Source: Nocardia brasiliensis ATCC 700358
Lineage (GTDB): Bacteria; Actinomycetota; Actinomycetes; Mycobacteriales; Mycobacteriaceae
NCBI RefSeq assembly: GCF_000250675.2
Contig: NC_018681.1
Span: 3,286,001-3,350,000 of the forward strand
Direction: 5' to 3'
DNA: 64,000 nt
The notes under the pieces were generated by a model. It searched no databases, was not told where the DNA came from, and saw only the letters and a program-made list of their open reading frames with translations. The translations under genes and the position numbers were made by a program. Positions 15,658 through 23,858 of the stretch are shown here, piece by piece (the stretch's first letter is position 1; every line of letters begins with the position of its first letter).

Positions 15658-16707
15658 ATGTCCTGGACCCATCGACGACGTTGGACCAGTGCCGTGCTGT
15701 GCGGAATCTCGCTCGCCCTGGCCGCTACCGCCTGTTCGTCGGGCAAGGAAAGCGCCTCGCCCGCCGCGGGCCCGCAGCAGCAAACGGGCGCGATCAGCCT
15801 GGTCTACGCCCAGAAGCAGGGCGATCAGGAGTACTTCATCGGCGAAGCCGAGGGGGCCAAGGCCAAGGCCAAGGAACTCGGCATCGACCTCAAGGTGGTC
15901 AACCTGGGCAACGACGCGAACAAGGCGGTCACCGAGGTCAACAACGCGATCAACCAGAAGGCGAGCGGCGTGATCGTGGTGGTCCCCGACCCGTCGGTCG
16001 GCCCGCAGGTCGCCCAGTTGACCAAGACCGGCGGCGTCGCGCTGCTGACCTCCGACGATCAGGTCTGCACCACCGGGCCCGATCCGTCGAAATGCGCCAA
16101 GGATCAACTGGTTCCCCGGGTCGGCTTCAGCGGGACGCAGATGGGGACCGAGGTTGGCCGCCGAGCCGGGCAGGACTTCAAGAAGGCGGGCTGGAAGCCG
16201 GAAGAGACCGCGATCGTCGAGGCTTGGAAGCAGGACGTGACGGTGTGCACCGACCGTGTCGAGGCGAACAAGAAGGCGTTCCGCGAGGCCGCGGGCGTCG
16301 ACGTCCGAGTGATCGAGGTCGGTACCGACAACACCCCGTCGGACGCGCAGAACAAGATCTCCGCGACCGTCGCGGGCAACCGGTCGGTCAAGAACTGGAT
16401 CGTCATGGGCTGCAACGACGAGAACGTCAGCGGCGGCGTCGCCGCCATCCAGAACGCCGGGTACGCCGCGGACAACGTGCTCGGTGTCGGGCTCGGCGCC
16501 TATCTGGCCTGCAAGGAGTGGCGTGGCGGCAAGCCGACCGGATTCAAGGCGGCCCTGTTCATCAACGGCAAGGACGTCGGTGCGCTGGCGGTGCAGACCA
16601 TGCACGACTACTTGAAGAACGGCAAGGCCATGCCGGCCGAGGCCTTCGCCCCGACCACCATGGTCGACGCGAGCAACTGGCAGCAGGCGGGCGTCACATG
16701 CAGCTGA
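15658..16707 (+). CDS. Sugar ABC transporter substrate-binding lipoprotein (RbsB-like)
   Basis: Protein of 349 residues; ATG 15658 has AGGAG six bases upstream (GTG 15652 is in frame). Lipoprotein signal with a basic start, hydrophobic core and LAATAC at the cleavage point. The mature protein shows the periplasmic-binding fold of the ribose/galactose family: ISLVYAQKQGDQEYF, VTEVNNAINQKASGVIVVV, and a late GVGLGAYLACKEW region where sugar-binding residues usually occur. It delivers a monosaccharide to the ATPase and permease encoded next; the catabolic genes suggest a galactose-type sugar. Its last ten bases overlap the ATPase start. Confidence 0.88.
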   Translation: MSWTHRRRWTSAVLCGISLALAATACSSGKESASPAAGPQQQTGAISLVYAQKQGDQEYFIGEAEGAKAKAKELGIDLKVVNLGNDANKAVTEVNNAINQKASGVIVVVPDPSVGPQVAQLTKTGGVALLTSDDQVCTTGPDPSKCAKDQLVPRVGFSGTQMGTEVGRRAGQDFKKAGWKPEETAIVEAWKQDVTVCTDRVEANKKAFREAAGVDVRVIEVGTDNTPSDAQNKISATVAGNRSVKNWIVMGCNDENVSGGVAAIQNAGYAADNVLGVGLGAYLACKEWRGGKPTGFKAALFINGKDVGALAVQTMHDYLKNGKAMPAEAFAPTTMVDASNWQQAGVTCS

Positions 16708-18212
16708 GCGGCCTGCGCGCCACCGGCCTCAGCAAGAGCTTCGCCGGGGTGCCCGCCCTGCGCGAGGTGAGCCTGGACTTCCCGGCCGGCGCGGTGACCG
16801 CGCTGATGGGGGAGAACGGTGCGGGCAAATCGACCCTGATCCGGATTCTCGGCGGCGATCACCGCCCGGACAGCGGTCGGCTCGAGCTCGACGGCGTGCT
16901 ACTCGATCAGGCCACCCCGGCCGCCGCGCGGGCGGCCGGGATCCGGGTGATCGGCCAGGAACCCGAGATCGTGCCGCATGTGTCGGTCGCCGAGAACGTC
17001 TACCTCGGCGCGCTGCCGCGCCGGGCGGGCCGGCTGCTCGACCGGGCGGCGCTGCACGAGCGGATGCGCACCGATCTGGCCCGGCTGGGCTTCGACCGGG
17101 ATCTGGATCCGAGCACGGTGGGCTCGAAACTGACTGCGGCACAGCGGCAATTGGTCGAGATCATGCGCGCGTTGACCACCGACGCCAAGGTGATCGCCTT
17201 CGACGAGCCCACCTCGTCGCTGTCGGATCACGAGACCGAATCACTGTTCGCGCTGATCGGGCGGCTGCGCGAGCGCGGGCTCGCGGTGATCTACGTGTCC
17301 CATCGGATGCGGGAGATCTTCCGCCTCGCCGACCGGGTCGCGGTACTGCGCGACGGTGCGCTGGTCGGGGTGCGCGCGACCGCGGAGACCACCGATCAAG
17401 AGATCGTCCGCATGATGGTCGGCCGGGATCTGTCCACGCTGTTCGCCCGCGGTCCGGCCGCGCCGGGCCGGGTCGTGCTCGACGTGGACGCGGTCACCAC
17501 CGACGACGTGTCCGACGTGAGCCTGCAGGTGCGGGCCGGGGAAGTGGTGGCGCTGGCCGGGCTGGTCGGCGCGGGCCGCTCCGAGCTGGCCGGTGCGCTG
17601 GCCGGGGACCTGCCGATCCGCTCCGGCACGGTGCGGATCGACGGCAAGCCGGTGCGGCTGCGGCAACCGCGCGACGCGGTGCGAGCCGGGGTCGGCTACG
17701 CGCCGGAGGAGCGCAAGGCGCAGGCGCTGCTGCTGCATCGCGGTGTGCGCGACAACATTTCGCTCGCGATGCTGGATCGGTTGCGCCGGCTGCGGTTCGT
17801 CAAGGCCGGTGCCGAGCGCCGGCTCGCGCAGCAGTACGTGGCGTCGTTGCGGGTGCGCACGCCCTCGATCGAGCAGGAGGTGCGCAAACTCTCGGGCGGC
17901 AACCAGCAGAAGGTGGTGCTGGCCCGGTGGCTCGCGCGTAAACCCAAGGTGCTGATCCTGGACGAGCCGACCCGCGGCGTCGATGTCGGCGCCAAGGCCG
18001 AGATCTACCGCATCATCGAGGAATTGGCGGAGGCGGGCGTCGCCGTGCTGGTGATCTCCTCGGAACTACCCGAAGTGCTCGGCCTCGCCGACCGGATCGT
18101 CGTCATGCAGCAGGGGCGCGTCACCGGCGAACTGGACCGCGGCGCGGCCAGTGAAGAGGCGGTGCTGGCGCTGGCCATGGCCGCGGACCTGACATCTCTA
18201 GGAAACCAATGA
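16698..18212 (+). CDS. Sugar ABC transporter ATP-binding protein, double cassette (RbsA/MglA-like)
   Basis: Protein of 504 residues with two ABC domains. The first has Walker A GENGAGKS, and FDEPTSSLSD as Walker B, but a weak signature (LTAAQRQLVEIMRAL). The second has a degenerate Walker A (LAGLVGAGRSEL), the signature LSGGNQQKVVLARWL and LILDEPTRGVDVGAK. This asymmetric pair is typical of the monosaccharide (CUT2) class. The start ATG 16698 lies inside the substrate-binding gene, and the stop overlaps the permease gene, so the three are translationally coupled. Confidence 0.92.
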   Translation: MQLSGLRATGLSKSFAGVPALREVSLDFPAGAVTALMGENGAGKSTLIRILGGDHRPDSGRLELDGVLLDQATPAAARAAGIRVIGQEPEIVPHVSVAENVYLGALPRRAGRLLDRAALHERMRTDLARLGFDRDLDPSTVGSKLTAAQRQLVEIMRALTTDAKVIAFDEPTSSLSDHETESLFALIGRLRERGLAVIYVSHRMREIFRLADRVAVLRDGALVGVRATAETTDQEIVRMMVGRDLSTLFARGPAAPGRVVLDVDAVTTDDVSDVSLQVRAGEVVALAGLVGAGRSELAGALAGDLPIRSGTVRIDGKPVRLRQPRDAVRAGVGYAPEERKAQALLLHRGVRDNISLAMLDRLRRLRFVKAGAERRLAQQYVASLRVRTPSIEQEVRKLSGGNQQKVVLARWLARKPKVLILDEPTRGVDVGAKAEIYRIIEELAEAGVAVLVISSELPEVLGLADRIVVMQQGRVTGELDRGAASEEAVLALAMAADLTSLGNQ

Positions 18213-19267
18213 CGGAGCAACAACTCACAGCGGTGCCGGTGGCACCGGCCAACCCCCAAGCGCCCGAGCGCAATCGCTATGCCGCCGCGTTCACGCCGCG
18301 GCGCATACTGCACGCGATCGGTCCGGGAAACCTCAGCCTGATCGGCGCGCTCGCGGTCATCGTCGCGATCTTCGGCTCCCTCAACGACGGCTATCTCGAC
18401 CCCGCGAATCTCGCCGGAATCGGTGACGCGGTAACGGTTTTCGGCCTGCTCGCGGTGGTGCAGACGGTGGTGATCATCTGCGGCGCCCTGGACATCTCGG
18501 TGGGCTCGCAGGCCGGGGTCGCCTCGGTACTCAGCGCGATGGCGTTCACCGCGACCTCGGGCAACGCCTTCCTCGGCATCCTGGCCGCGATCGGCATCGG
18601 ACTGGTGCTCGGGCTGGTGAACGGCCTGATCATCGTGTACGGCCGGGTGAATCCCGTGATCGCGACCCTGGCCACCTTGGCCGCGTACAAGGGTCTGGCC
18701 CAATTGATCTCGGGCGGCAAGGCGCAGGGTTTCGTGCTCGACAACGACGTCTTCATCTTCCTGGCCCGCGGCAAGATCATCGGGTTGCCGGTGCCGGTGA
18801 TCATCCTCGCGATCGTCGCGGTGGCGGTGCACGTGCTGCTGAAGTACACCGATATCGGCCGCAACATCTACGCGATCGGCGGCAACGACACCGCCGCAAG
18901 GCTTTCCGGCATCAATATCAACAAGTACCTGATCGCGGTGTTCGTGCTCGCCGGGGTGGTGGCCGCGATCGCGGGCATCATCCTGACCGCGCGCACCGGA
19001 TCGGGACAGCCGGTGTCGGGCAGCGAAGGGCTCGAACTCAAGGCGATCACCGCGGCGGCGCTGGGCGGCTGCGCGCTCAAGGGTGGAAAGGGCACGGTCG
19101 GCGGCACGCTGCTCGCCGTGGTCCTGCTCGGCGCGCTGGACAACGGCCTGAACGTGGTGGGCGTCAACACCTTCTGGCAGAACGTCGCGCAGGGCTCCCT
19201 GCTCGTCGCCGCCGTGGTGATCCAGCAGCGGCGCAGCGGTGAGCGCGCCGTCGGATTGCCGACCTAG
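18209..19267 (+). CDS. Sugar ABC transporter permease (RbsC-like)
   Basis: Protein of 352 residues beginning in an ATGA overlap with the ATPase gene. About nine or ten hydrophobic segments follow a hydrophilic N-terminal tail of some 45 residues. CUT2 permease features include ISVGSQAGVASVLSAM, GLVNGLIIVYGRVNPVIATL, GRNIYAIGGNDTAARLSGI (the loop that couples to the ATPase), and the late GCALKGGKGTVGGTLLAV. It completes the monosaccharide transporter. The next gene starts 35 bases later with its own AGGAG. Confidence 0.92.
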   Translation: MTEQQLTAVPVAPANPQAPERNRYAAAFTPRRILHAIGPGNLSLIGALAVIVAIFGSLNDGYLDPANLAGIGDAVTVFGLLAVVQTVVIICGALDISVGSQAGVASVLSAMAFTATSGNAFLGILAAIGIGLVLGLVNGLIIVYGRVNPVIATLATLAAYKGLAQLISGGKAQGFVLDNDVFIFLARGKIIGLPVPVIILAIVAVAVHVLLKYTDIGRNIYAIGGNDTAARLSGININKYLIAVFVLAGVVAAIAGIILTARTGSGQPVSGSEGLELKAITAAALGGCALKGGKGTVGGTLLAVVLLGALDNGLNVVGVNTFWQNVAQGSLLVAAVVIQQRRSGERAVGLPT

Positions 19268-19302
19268 CGCCCGTCGCCGAATCAACCTCCCAGGAGTGGA
19301 TC

Positions 19303-20202
19303 ATGATCAGTTTGCGCGCGCAGCCGTGCACCCCGGCGCCCGGACACCTGTGCGAAAGTCCGGTGTGGGACAGCCGGACTCAGGAACTGCTGTGGGTGGA
19401 CATCCGAGGCGGGCACATCCATCGCGCGACCCTCGACCGGGCGACGCTCGATCTCACGCACCGGTCGACCGTGAGTTTGGCGCCGCCGGTGAGCGCGGTG
19501 GTGCCGTGCCTGTCCGGTGGACTGCTCGCGACCGCGAAGGACACCATCTATCGGATCGACCACGGCGAGGTCACCCGGGTCGCGGGAATTCCGTTGCCGG
19601 ACGACGGAAACCGGCGGCGGTTCAACGACGCCAAGGTCGATCCGCGCGGGCGGCTGCTCGCGGGCACGATGTCGGAGGACGGTGTCGCACGCAGCGCCGC
19701 GCTGTACCGGCTCGATCCCGACGGCGCGATGAGCATCCTGCGCGAGGGCGTCACGATCTCCAACGGCCTCGGCTGGAGTCCCGACGGGGCGACCTTCTAC
19801 TACGCCGACAGCCCTACCCAGCGGGTGGACGCCTTCGACTACGACCTGGATACCGGAACCTTCACCGGCAGAAGGACCTTCGCTAGATTCGAGGACGGTG
19901 ATCCGGACGGGCTGACCGTCGATGCCGCGGGCTGGGTCTGGGTGGCGGTCTGGGGCGCGGGACAGGTCCGTGCCTTCGACCCGGACGGCGAGCCGCGCGC
20001 GGTCGTCGACGTCGGCCCCTCGCAGGTCTCCAGCTGTGTTTTCGCCGGTCCCGAGCTGGACGTGCTGGTGATCACCACCGCCGCGGAGGGGCCCGCGGTG
20101 CTCGAGCCCGACTCCGGACGTCTGTTCACCTGCGTGCCGGGCGCGGTCGGCCTGCCCGGCGTACCGTACGCCGACACCACGCTGGTGCGTAACCATGGCT
20201 GA
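19303..20202 (+). CDS. SMP-30/gluconolaconase-family sugar lactonase
   Basis: Protein of 299 residues; ATG 19303 with AGGAG upstream. Six-bladed propeller metalloenzyme of the SMP-30 (regucalcin) family. Visible metal and active-site elements: Glu in CESPVW near the start, Asn in RRRFNDAKVDPRGRL, Asn in ISNGLGWSPD, and Asp in DPDGLTVDAAGWVWVA. The family opens aldonolactones. In this operon it would hydrolyse the lactone made by the SDR dehydrogenase, giving the aldonate for the DgoD-type dehydratase. The product name in the heading refers to the gluconolactonase family. Its last eight bases overlap the aldolase gene. Confidence 0.87.
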   Translation: MISLRAQPCTPAPGHLCESPVWDSRTQELLWVDIRGGHIHRATLDRATLDLTHRSTVSLAPPVSAVVPCLSGGLLATAKDTIYRIDHGEVTRVAGIPLPDDGNRRRFNDAKVDPRGRLLAGTMSEDGVARSAALYRLDPDGAMSILREGVTISNGLGWSPDGATFYYADSPTQRVDAFDYDLDTGTFTGRRTFARFEDGDPDGLTVDAAGWVWVAVWGAGQVRAFDPDGEPRAVVDVGPSQVSSCVFAGPELDVLVITTAAEGPAVLEPDSGRLFTCVPGAVGLPGVPYADTTLVRNHG

Positions 20203-20806
20203 GGATCCCCTGGAGTTGGCGACGCCGGTCATCGCGATCCTGCGCGCACCGACGGCGCAGCGGTTCGCCGAGGTCACCGCCGTGCTGCACGAATCAGGTA
20301 TCACCGCGGTGGAATTCACGCTCACCAGTGCCGGGGCGTTGGACGCGATACGCGCGTGTGCGGGCTTCGCGTATCGCATCGGCGCGGGGACGGTACGCAC
20401 CGCCGCGGACGCGGCACGGGCGGTCGACGCCGGCGCCGCGTACCTGATCACCCCGATCGTGAGCGAGGAGGTGATCGCGGCGGGACTCGACCTGGGTGTC
20501 CCGGTGATCTCGGGTGCGTTCACCCCCACCGAGATCCATCGCGCATGGACCGCGGGCAGCACCATGGTCAAGCTCTTTCCGGCCGCGTCGGGCGGACCCG
20601 GCTATCTCCGGGCCGTCCGGGCGCCGCTGCCGGAGATTCCACTGGTGCCCACCGGTGGTGTGGGACTCGGCGAGGCACAGGCGTATCTGGATGCCGGGGC
20701 CACGGCGCTGGGCATCGGCTCACCGCTGATCGGCGACGCTTGCGCCGGTGGCGATCTGGACGCCCTACGGGAACGCGTGTCCGTGCTGCGCGCGGGGTTG
20801 TCGTGA
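20195..20806 (+). CDS. KDPG/KDPGal aldolase (class I, DgoA/Eda family)
   Basis: Protein of 203 residues, standard for the family. VIAILRA opens the barrel, VEFTLTS carries the conserved Glu, IGAGTVRT follows, and MVKLFPA holds the Schiff-base Lys; PTGGV near the end contributes phosphate binding. It cleaves 2-keto-3-deoxy-6-phospho sugar acids to pyruvate and glyceraldehyde-3-phosphate. In this context the substrate is probably 2-keto-3-deoxy-6-phosphogalactonate. It overlaps the lactonase gene by eight bases, and its TGA overlaps the kinase ATG. Confidence 0.88.
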   Translation: MAEDPLELATPVIAILRAPTAQRFAEVTAVLHESGITAVEFTLTSAGALDAIRACAGFAYRIGAGTVRTAADAARAVDAGAAYLITPIVSEEVIAAGLDLGVPVISGAFTPTEIHRAWTAGSTMVKLFPAASGGPGYLRAVRAPLPEIPLVPTGGVGLGEAQAYLDAGATALGIGSPLIGDACAGGDLDALRERVSVLRAGLS

Positions 20807-21780
20807 TGTGCGCGGCAGTTCGGGAGCGGAATGTCATGCGGGGCACTCTGGTAACTCTCGGCGAGGCGGTAGGGGTGGTGGCCGCGGTCGAGCCGGGGCC
20901 GCTCGCACCCGGCGCGGCGCTGCGGATGGACTTCGCGGGCGCGGAGGCGACCGTGGCGATCGGCGTGAGCAGGCTTGGGCACCACAGTGTTTGGGTGGGC
21001 AGCGTCGGTGACGATGCCGTGGGCACCATGGTGCTGGACCGATTGCGGGCCGAACGCGTCGACGTCTCCGGGTGCCGGATCGACCCGGAGCTGCCGAGCG
21101 GTCTGATGGTGCGGGAACGGCGCACCGCCGACCACATCCGGGCCACCTACTACCGGCGTGGACTGGCCGGGTCGAGACTGTCGGTCGCGCAGGTCGACAC
21201 CGAACAGATCGCGGCCGCGGGCGTGCTGCATCTGACCGGGATAACCCCGGCGTTGAGCGCGTGCGCGCGCGACGCGGTGCATGCCGCGCTGGACGCGGCC
21301 GTCGAAGCGGGCGTGCCGGTTTCGCTCGACATCAACTATCGCAGTGCGCTGTGGTCCAGGGCGGATGCCGCCGCAGAACTCGCGAAACTGGTGTCGCACT
21401 GCGACATCGTCTTCGCCGGGCTCGATGAGGCAGCGTTGCTGGTGCCCAGCGCGAGCGCGTCCGCGATGGCGGAATCTCTTGCGGCACTGGGTCCGTCGCA
21501 GGTCGTACTCAAGCTCGGCGGCGACGGCGCGCTGGCGCTGCACCGCGGGCGGGTGATCCGGCAGCAGGCGATCCCGGTGACCATGGTCGATCCGGTGGGT
21601 GCGGGTGACGCGTTCGTGGCCGGCTACCTCGCGGGCGTGCTGGACGGCACGTCGGTGCGGCACAACCTGCGACTGGCCGCCACCTGCGGCGCGTTCGCGG
21701 TCTCCGTACCCGGCGACTGGGCGGGATTGCCGTCACGCCGGGAGCTGGACTTGCTGAACGGCACCGACATTCAACGATGA
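20806..21780 (+). CDS. PfkB-family sugar kinase, probable 2-keto-3-deoxygalactonate/gluconate kinase
   Basis: Protein of 324 residues from ATG 20806 (TGATG junction with the aldolase); ATG 20836, preceded by GGAG, is an equally good start. Ribokinase-fold features: GEAVG at the start, GGA-like region FAGAEATVAIGVSRLG, the middle ILDINYR-type segment VSLDINYRSALW, a GLDEA motif, KLGGDGAL, and the C-terminal VDPVGAGDAFVAGYLAG whose Asp is the catalytic base. It would phosphorylate 2-keto-3-deoxygalactonate between DgoD and the aldolase. E. coli uses an unrelated kinase (DgoK) at this step, so this would be a non-orthologous replacement. Confidence 0.85.
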   Translation: MCAAVRERNVMRGTLVTLGEAVGVVAAVEPGPLAPGAALRMDFAGAEATVAIGVSRLGHHSVWVGSVGDDAVGTMVLDRLRAERVDVSGCRIDPELPSGLMVRERRTADHIRATYYRRGLAGSRLSVAQVDTEQIAAAGVLHLTGITPALSACARDAVHAALDAAVEAGVPVSLDINYRSALWSRADAAAELAKLVSHCDIVFAGLDEAALLVPSASASAMAESLAALGPSQVVLKLGGDGALALHRGRVIRQQAIPVTMVDPVGAGDAFVAGYLAGVLDGTSVRHNLRLAATCGAFAVSVPGDWAGLPSRRELDLLNGTDIQR

Positions 21781-21791
21781 AAGGAAGGCCT

Positions 21792-22547
21792 GTGAGTCGT
21801 CTGGCAGAACGCGTCGCGGTGGTCACCGGGGGCGCTTCGGGGATCGGCGCCGCCACCGCGTCGCGGTTGGCCGCCGAGGGCGCCGCCGTGGTGATCGCGG
21901 ACATCGCCGAACCGGCGGGCGAGGAGGTGGCGGCGAAGATCCGCGCCGCGGGTCAGCGCGCCGAATTCGTCTGGTGCGACGTGTCGCAGGAGCAATCGTG
22001 GGTGTGGTTGCATAACCGGGTGAACGAGGTGTTCGGGCCACTGGATGTACTGTGCAGCAACGCATCCCGGCAGGCCCCCATCCCCGCCGACGAATTGTCC
22101 CGGCGGCAGTGGGACGACGGGCTCGCGATCAATCTGACGCCGCTGTTCCTCGGCGTACACACCTTCATCGACGATCTGCGTTCGCAGGCCGGGAACGTGG
22201 TCGCGATCTCCAGTGTGCACGCGCAATTCGGGTTGCCCGGGTATCCGGTCTATGCCGCGGCGAAAGGCGGCCTGACCGCGTTGGTCCGGCAGCTCGCCGT
22301 CGAATACGGCGGTGCCCGAGTGCGATTCAACGCGATCCTGCCCGGGCCGGTCCTCACCCCGGTGTGGGACGACGTCGACGAGGAAGGCCGCAGGCTGTCC
22401 GCCCGCGCCACCGTCCTGGACCGGCTCGGTGCGCCCGAAGAGGTCGCCGCCGCGGTGGCCTTCCTCGCCTCCGACGACGCCTCCTTCATCACCGGCGCGA
22501 ACCTGGTCGTCGACGGCGGCTGGAGCGTACGAAAGGAATCCCGGTGA
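21792..22547 (+). CDS. Short-chain dehydrogenase, probable sugar 1-dehydrogenase
   Basis: Protein of 251 residues from GTG 21792 behind AAGGAAGG; an ATG at 21777 overlaps the kinase stop and adds five residues. Classical SDR: TGGASGIG nucleotide-binding motif near residue 13, a DI pair (ADIAE) that suggests NAD preference, CSNAS in place of the usual NNAG, catalytic Ser in ISSVHAQ, and YAAAK (Tyr-x-x-x-Lys). The family is broad. Because the operon supplies a lactonase and galactonate dehydratase, the best fit is oxidation of the imported aldose to its lactone. GTGA-type overlap with the dehydratase gene. Confidence 0.85.
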   Translation: MSRLAERVAVVTGGASGIGAATASRLAAEGAAVVIADIAEPAGEEVAAKIRAAGQRAEFVWCDVSQEQSWVWLHNRVNEVFGPLDVLCSNASRQAPIPADELSRRQWDDGLAINLTPLFLGVHTFIDDLRSQAGNVVAISSVHAQFGLPGYPVYAAAKGGLTALVRQLAVEYGGARVRFNAILPGPVLTPVWDDVDEEGRRLSARATVLDRLGAPEEVAAAVAFLASDDASFITGANLVVDGGWSVRKESR

Positions 22548-23689
22548 AGATCACCGCATTGACCACCTATCTGGTCGCACCGCGCTGGTGTTTTCTGCGC
22601 ATCGACACCGACGAAGGCATCACCGGGTGGGGTGAGCCGGTGATCGAGGGGCGGGCGCACACCGTCGCCGCCGCGGTCGGTGAACTCGCCGACTATCTCG
22701 TCGGCAAGGATCCGATGGCGATCGAGGCGCACTGGCAGGTGCTCACCAAGGGCGGCTTCTATCGAGGCGGTCCGATCCTGTCGAGTGCGGTCGCCGGCAT
22801 CGATCAGGCCCTGTGGGACATCACGGGCAAGGCGCTCGGCGTGCCGGTGTGGCAGCTGCTCGGCGGGGCGGTGCGGGATCGGATCCGGGTGTACAGCTGG
22901 ATCGGCGGCGACCGGCCCGACGACGTCGCGGCGGCCGCGGTCGAACGAAAAGAGCAGGGCTTCACCGCGATCAAGATGAACGGCTCGGCCGAACTGGACG
23001 CGATCGACACCCCGCGCGCCACCACCGCCATCGTCGATCGGGTGGCCGCCGTGCGCGCCGCCACCGGCGACGAGTTCGATATCGCGGTGGACTTCCACGG
23101 CCGATTGTCGGTCGCGATGGCGCGGCGGGTGCTGCCGCTGCTGGAGCCGTATCTCCCGTTCTTCGTGGAAGAGCCGCTGGTGCCGGAGGTGAGCGAGCGG
23201 ATCGGCGAGATCACCGCCGCGACGAGCATTCCCATCGCCACCGGCGAAAGGTTGTTCTCCCGCTGGGATTTCCGGGCCGTGCTCGACCAGGGCGTCGCCG
23301 TGGTGCAACCCGATCTCTCGCACGCGGGCGGCATCTCCGAGGTCCGCCGCATCGCCGCGCTCGCCGAGAGCCGCGACGTGGCACTGGCCCCGCATTGCCC
23401 GCTCGGCCCGATCGCCCTGGCCGCCAGCCTGCAGGTCGGCTTCGCCACGCCCAATCTGCTCATCCAGGAGCAGAGCCTCGGCATCCACTACAACGAGGGT
23501 TCGGATCTGCTCGACTACCTCGTCGATCCCGCCGTGTTCGCCTACCGCGACGGGTACGTCGACCTTTTGCGGGCTCCTGGCCTCGGCATCCAGGTCGACG
23601 AGACCGCGGTGGCCCGCGCCGCGGAACTGGGTCATCGCTGGCGCAATCCGATCTGGCACCGCAAGGACGGGTCGTTCGCCGAATGGTGA
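22544..23689 (+). CDS. dgoD: D-galactonate dehydratase
   Basis: Protein of 381 residues (E. coli DgoD has 382), GTG start in GTGA with AAAGGAA upstream. It follows DgoD closely along its length: WCFLRIDTDEG, GWGEPVIEG, GGFYRGGPIL, AGIDQALWDI, YSWIGGDRP. Catalytic features: Asp and His in VDFHGR, Glu in VEEPL, Glu in ATGERLFSRWDF, LQ-like VQPDLSHAGGI, and the His of APHCPLGPIALA. It converts D-galactonate to 2-keto-3-deoxy-D-galactonate. It is the last gene of the sugar operon and is followed by a hairpin. Confidence 0.9.
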   Translation: MKITALTTYLVAPRWCFLRIDTDEGITGWGEPVIEGRAHTVAAAVGELADYLVGKDPMAIEAHWQVLTKGGFYRGGPILSSAVAGIDQALWDITGKALGVPVWQLLGGAVRDRIRVYSWIGGDRPDDVAAAAVERKEQGFTAIKMNGSAELDAIDTPRATTAIVDRVAAVRAATGDEFDIAVDFHGRLSVAMARRVLPLLEPYLPFFVEEPLVPEVSERIGEITAATSIPIATGERLFSRWDFRAVLDQGVAVVQPDLSHAGGISEVRRIAALAESRDVALAPHCPLGPIALAASLQVGFATPNLLIQEQSLGIHYNEGSDLLDYLVDPAVFAYRDGYVDLLRAPGLGIQVDETAVARAAELGHRWRNPIWHRKDGSFAEW

Positions 23690-23704
23690 GGTCGGTGCCC
23701 GGCT

Positions 23705-23737
23705 AGCCGCGGCCCCGGCGGTCCGTGGCCCGCGGCT
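23705..23737 (+). terminator. GC-rich hairpin after the galactonate operon
   Basis: AGCCGCGG (23705-23712) pairs with CCGCGGCT (23730-23737), with further GGCC pairing inside, starting 15 bases after the dgoD stop. No T-run follows. It probably ends or attenuates the operon transcript before the polysaccharide genes. Confidence 0.5.
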
Positions 23738-23858
23738 CGGGCATGTCGAGGCGATATTGCCGGCGCTCGGTTATAGGCTCCGCTCGGGTGGTGCGGCATG
23801 TCCGCGCAATCTGCCAGCAACGGACTGCCGACCGGGACCGACTCGCAGGAGGCCGCGC

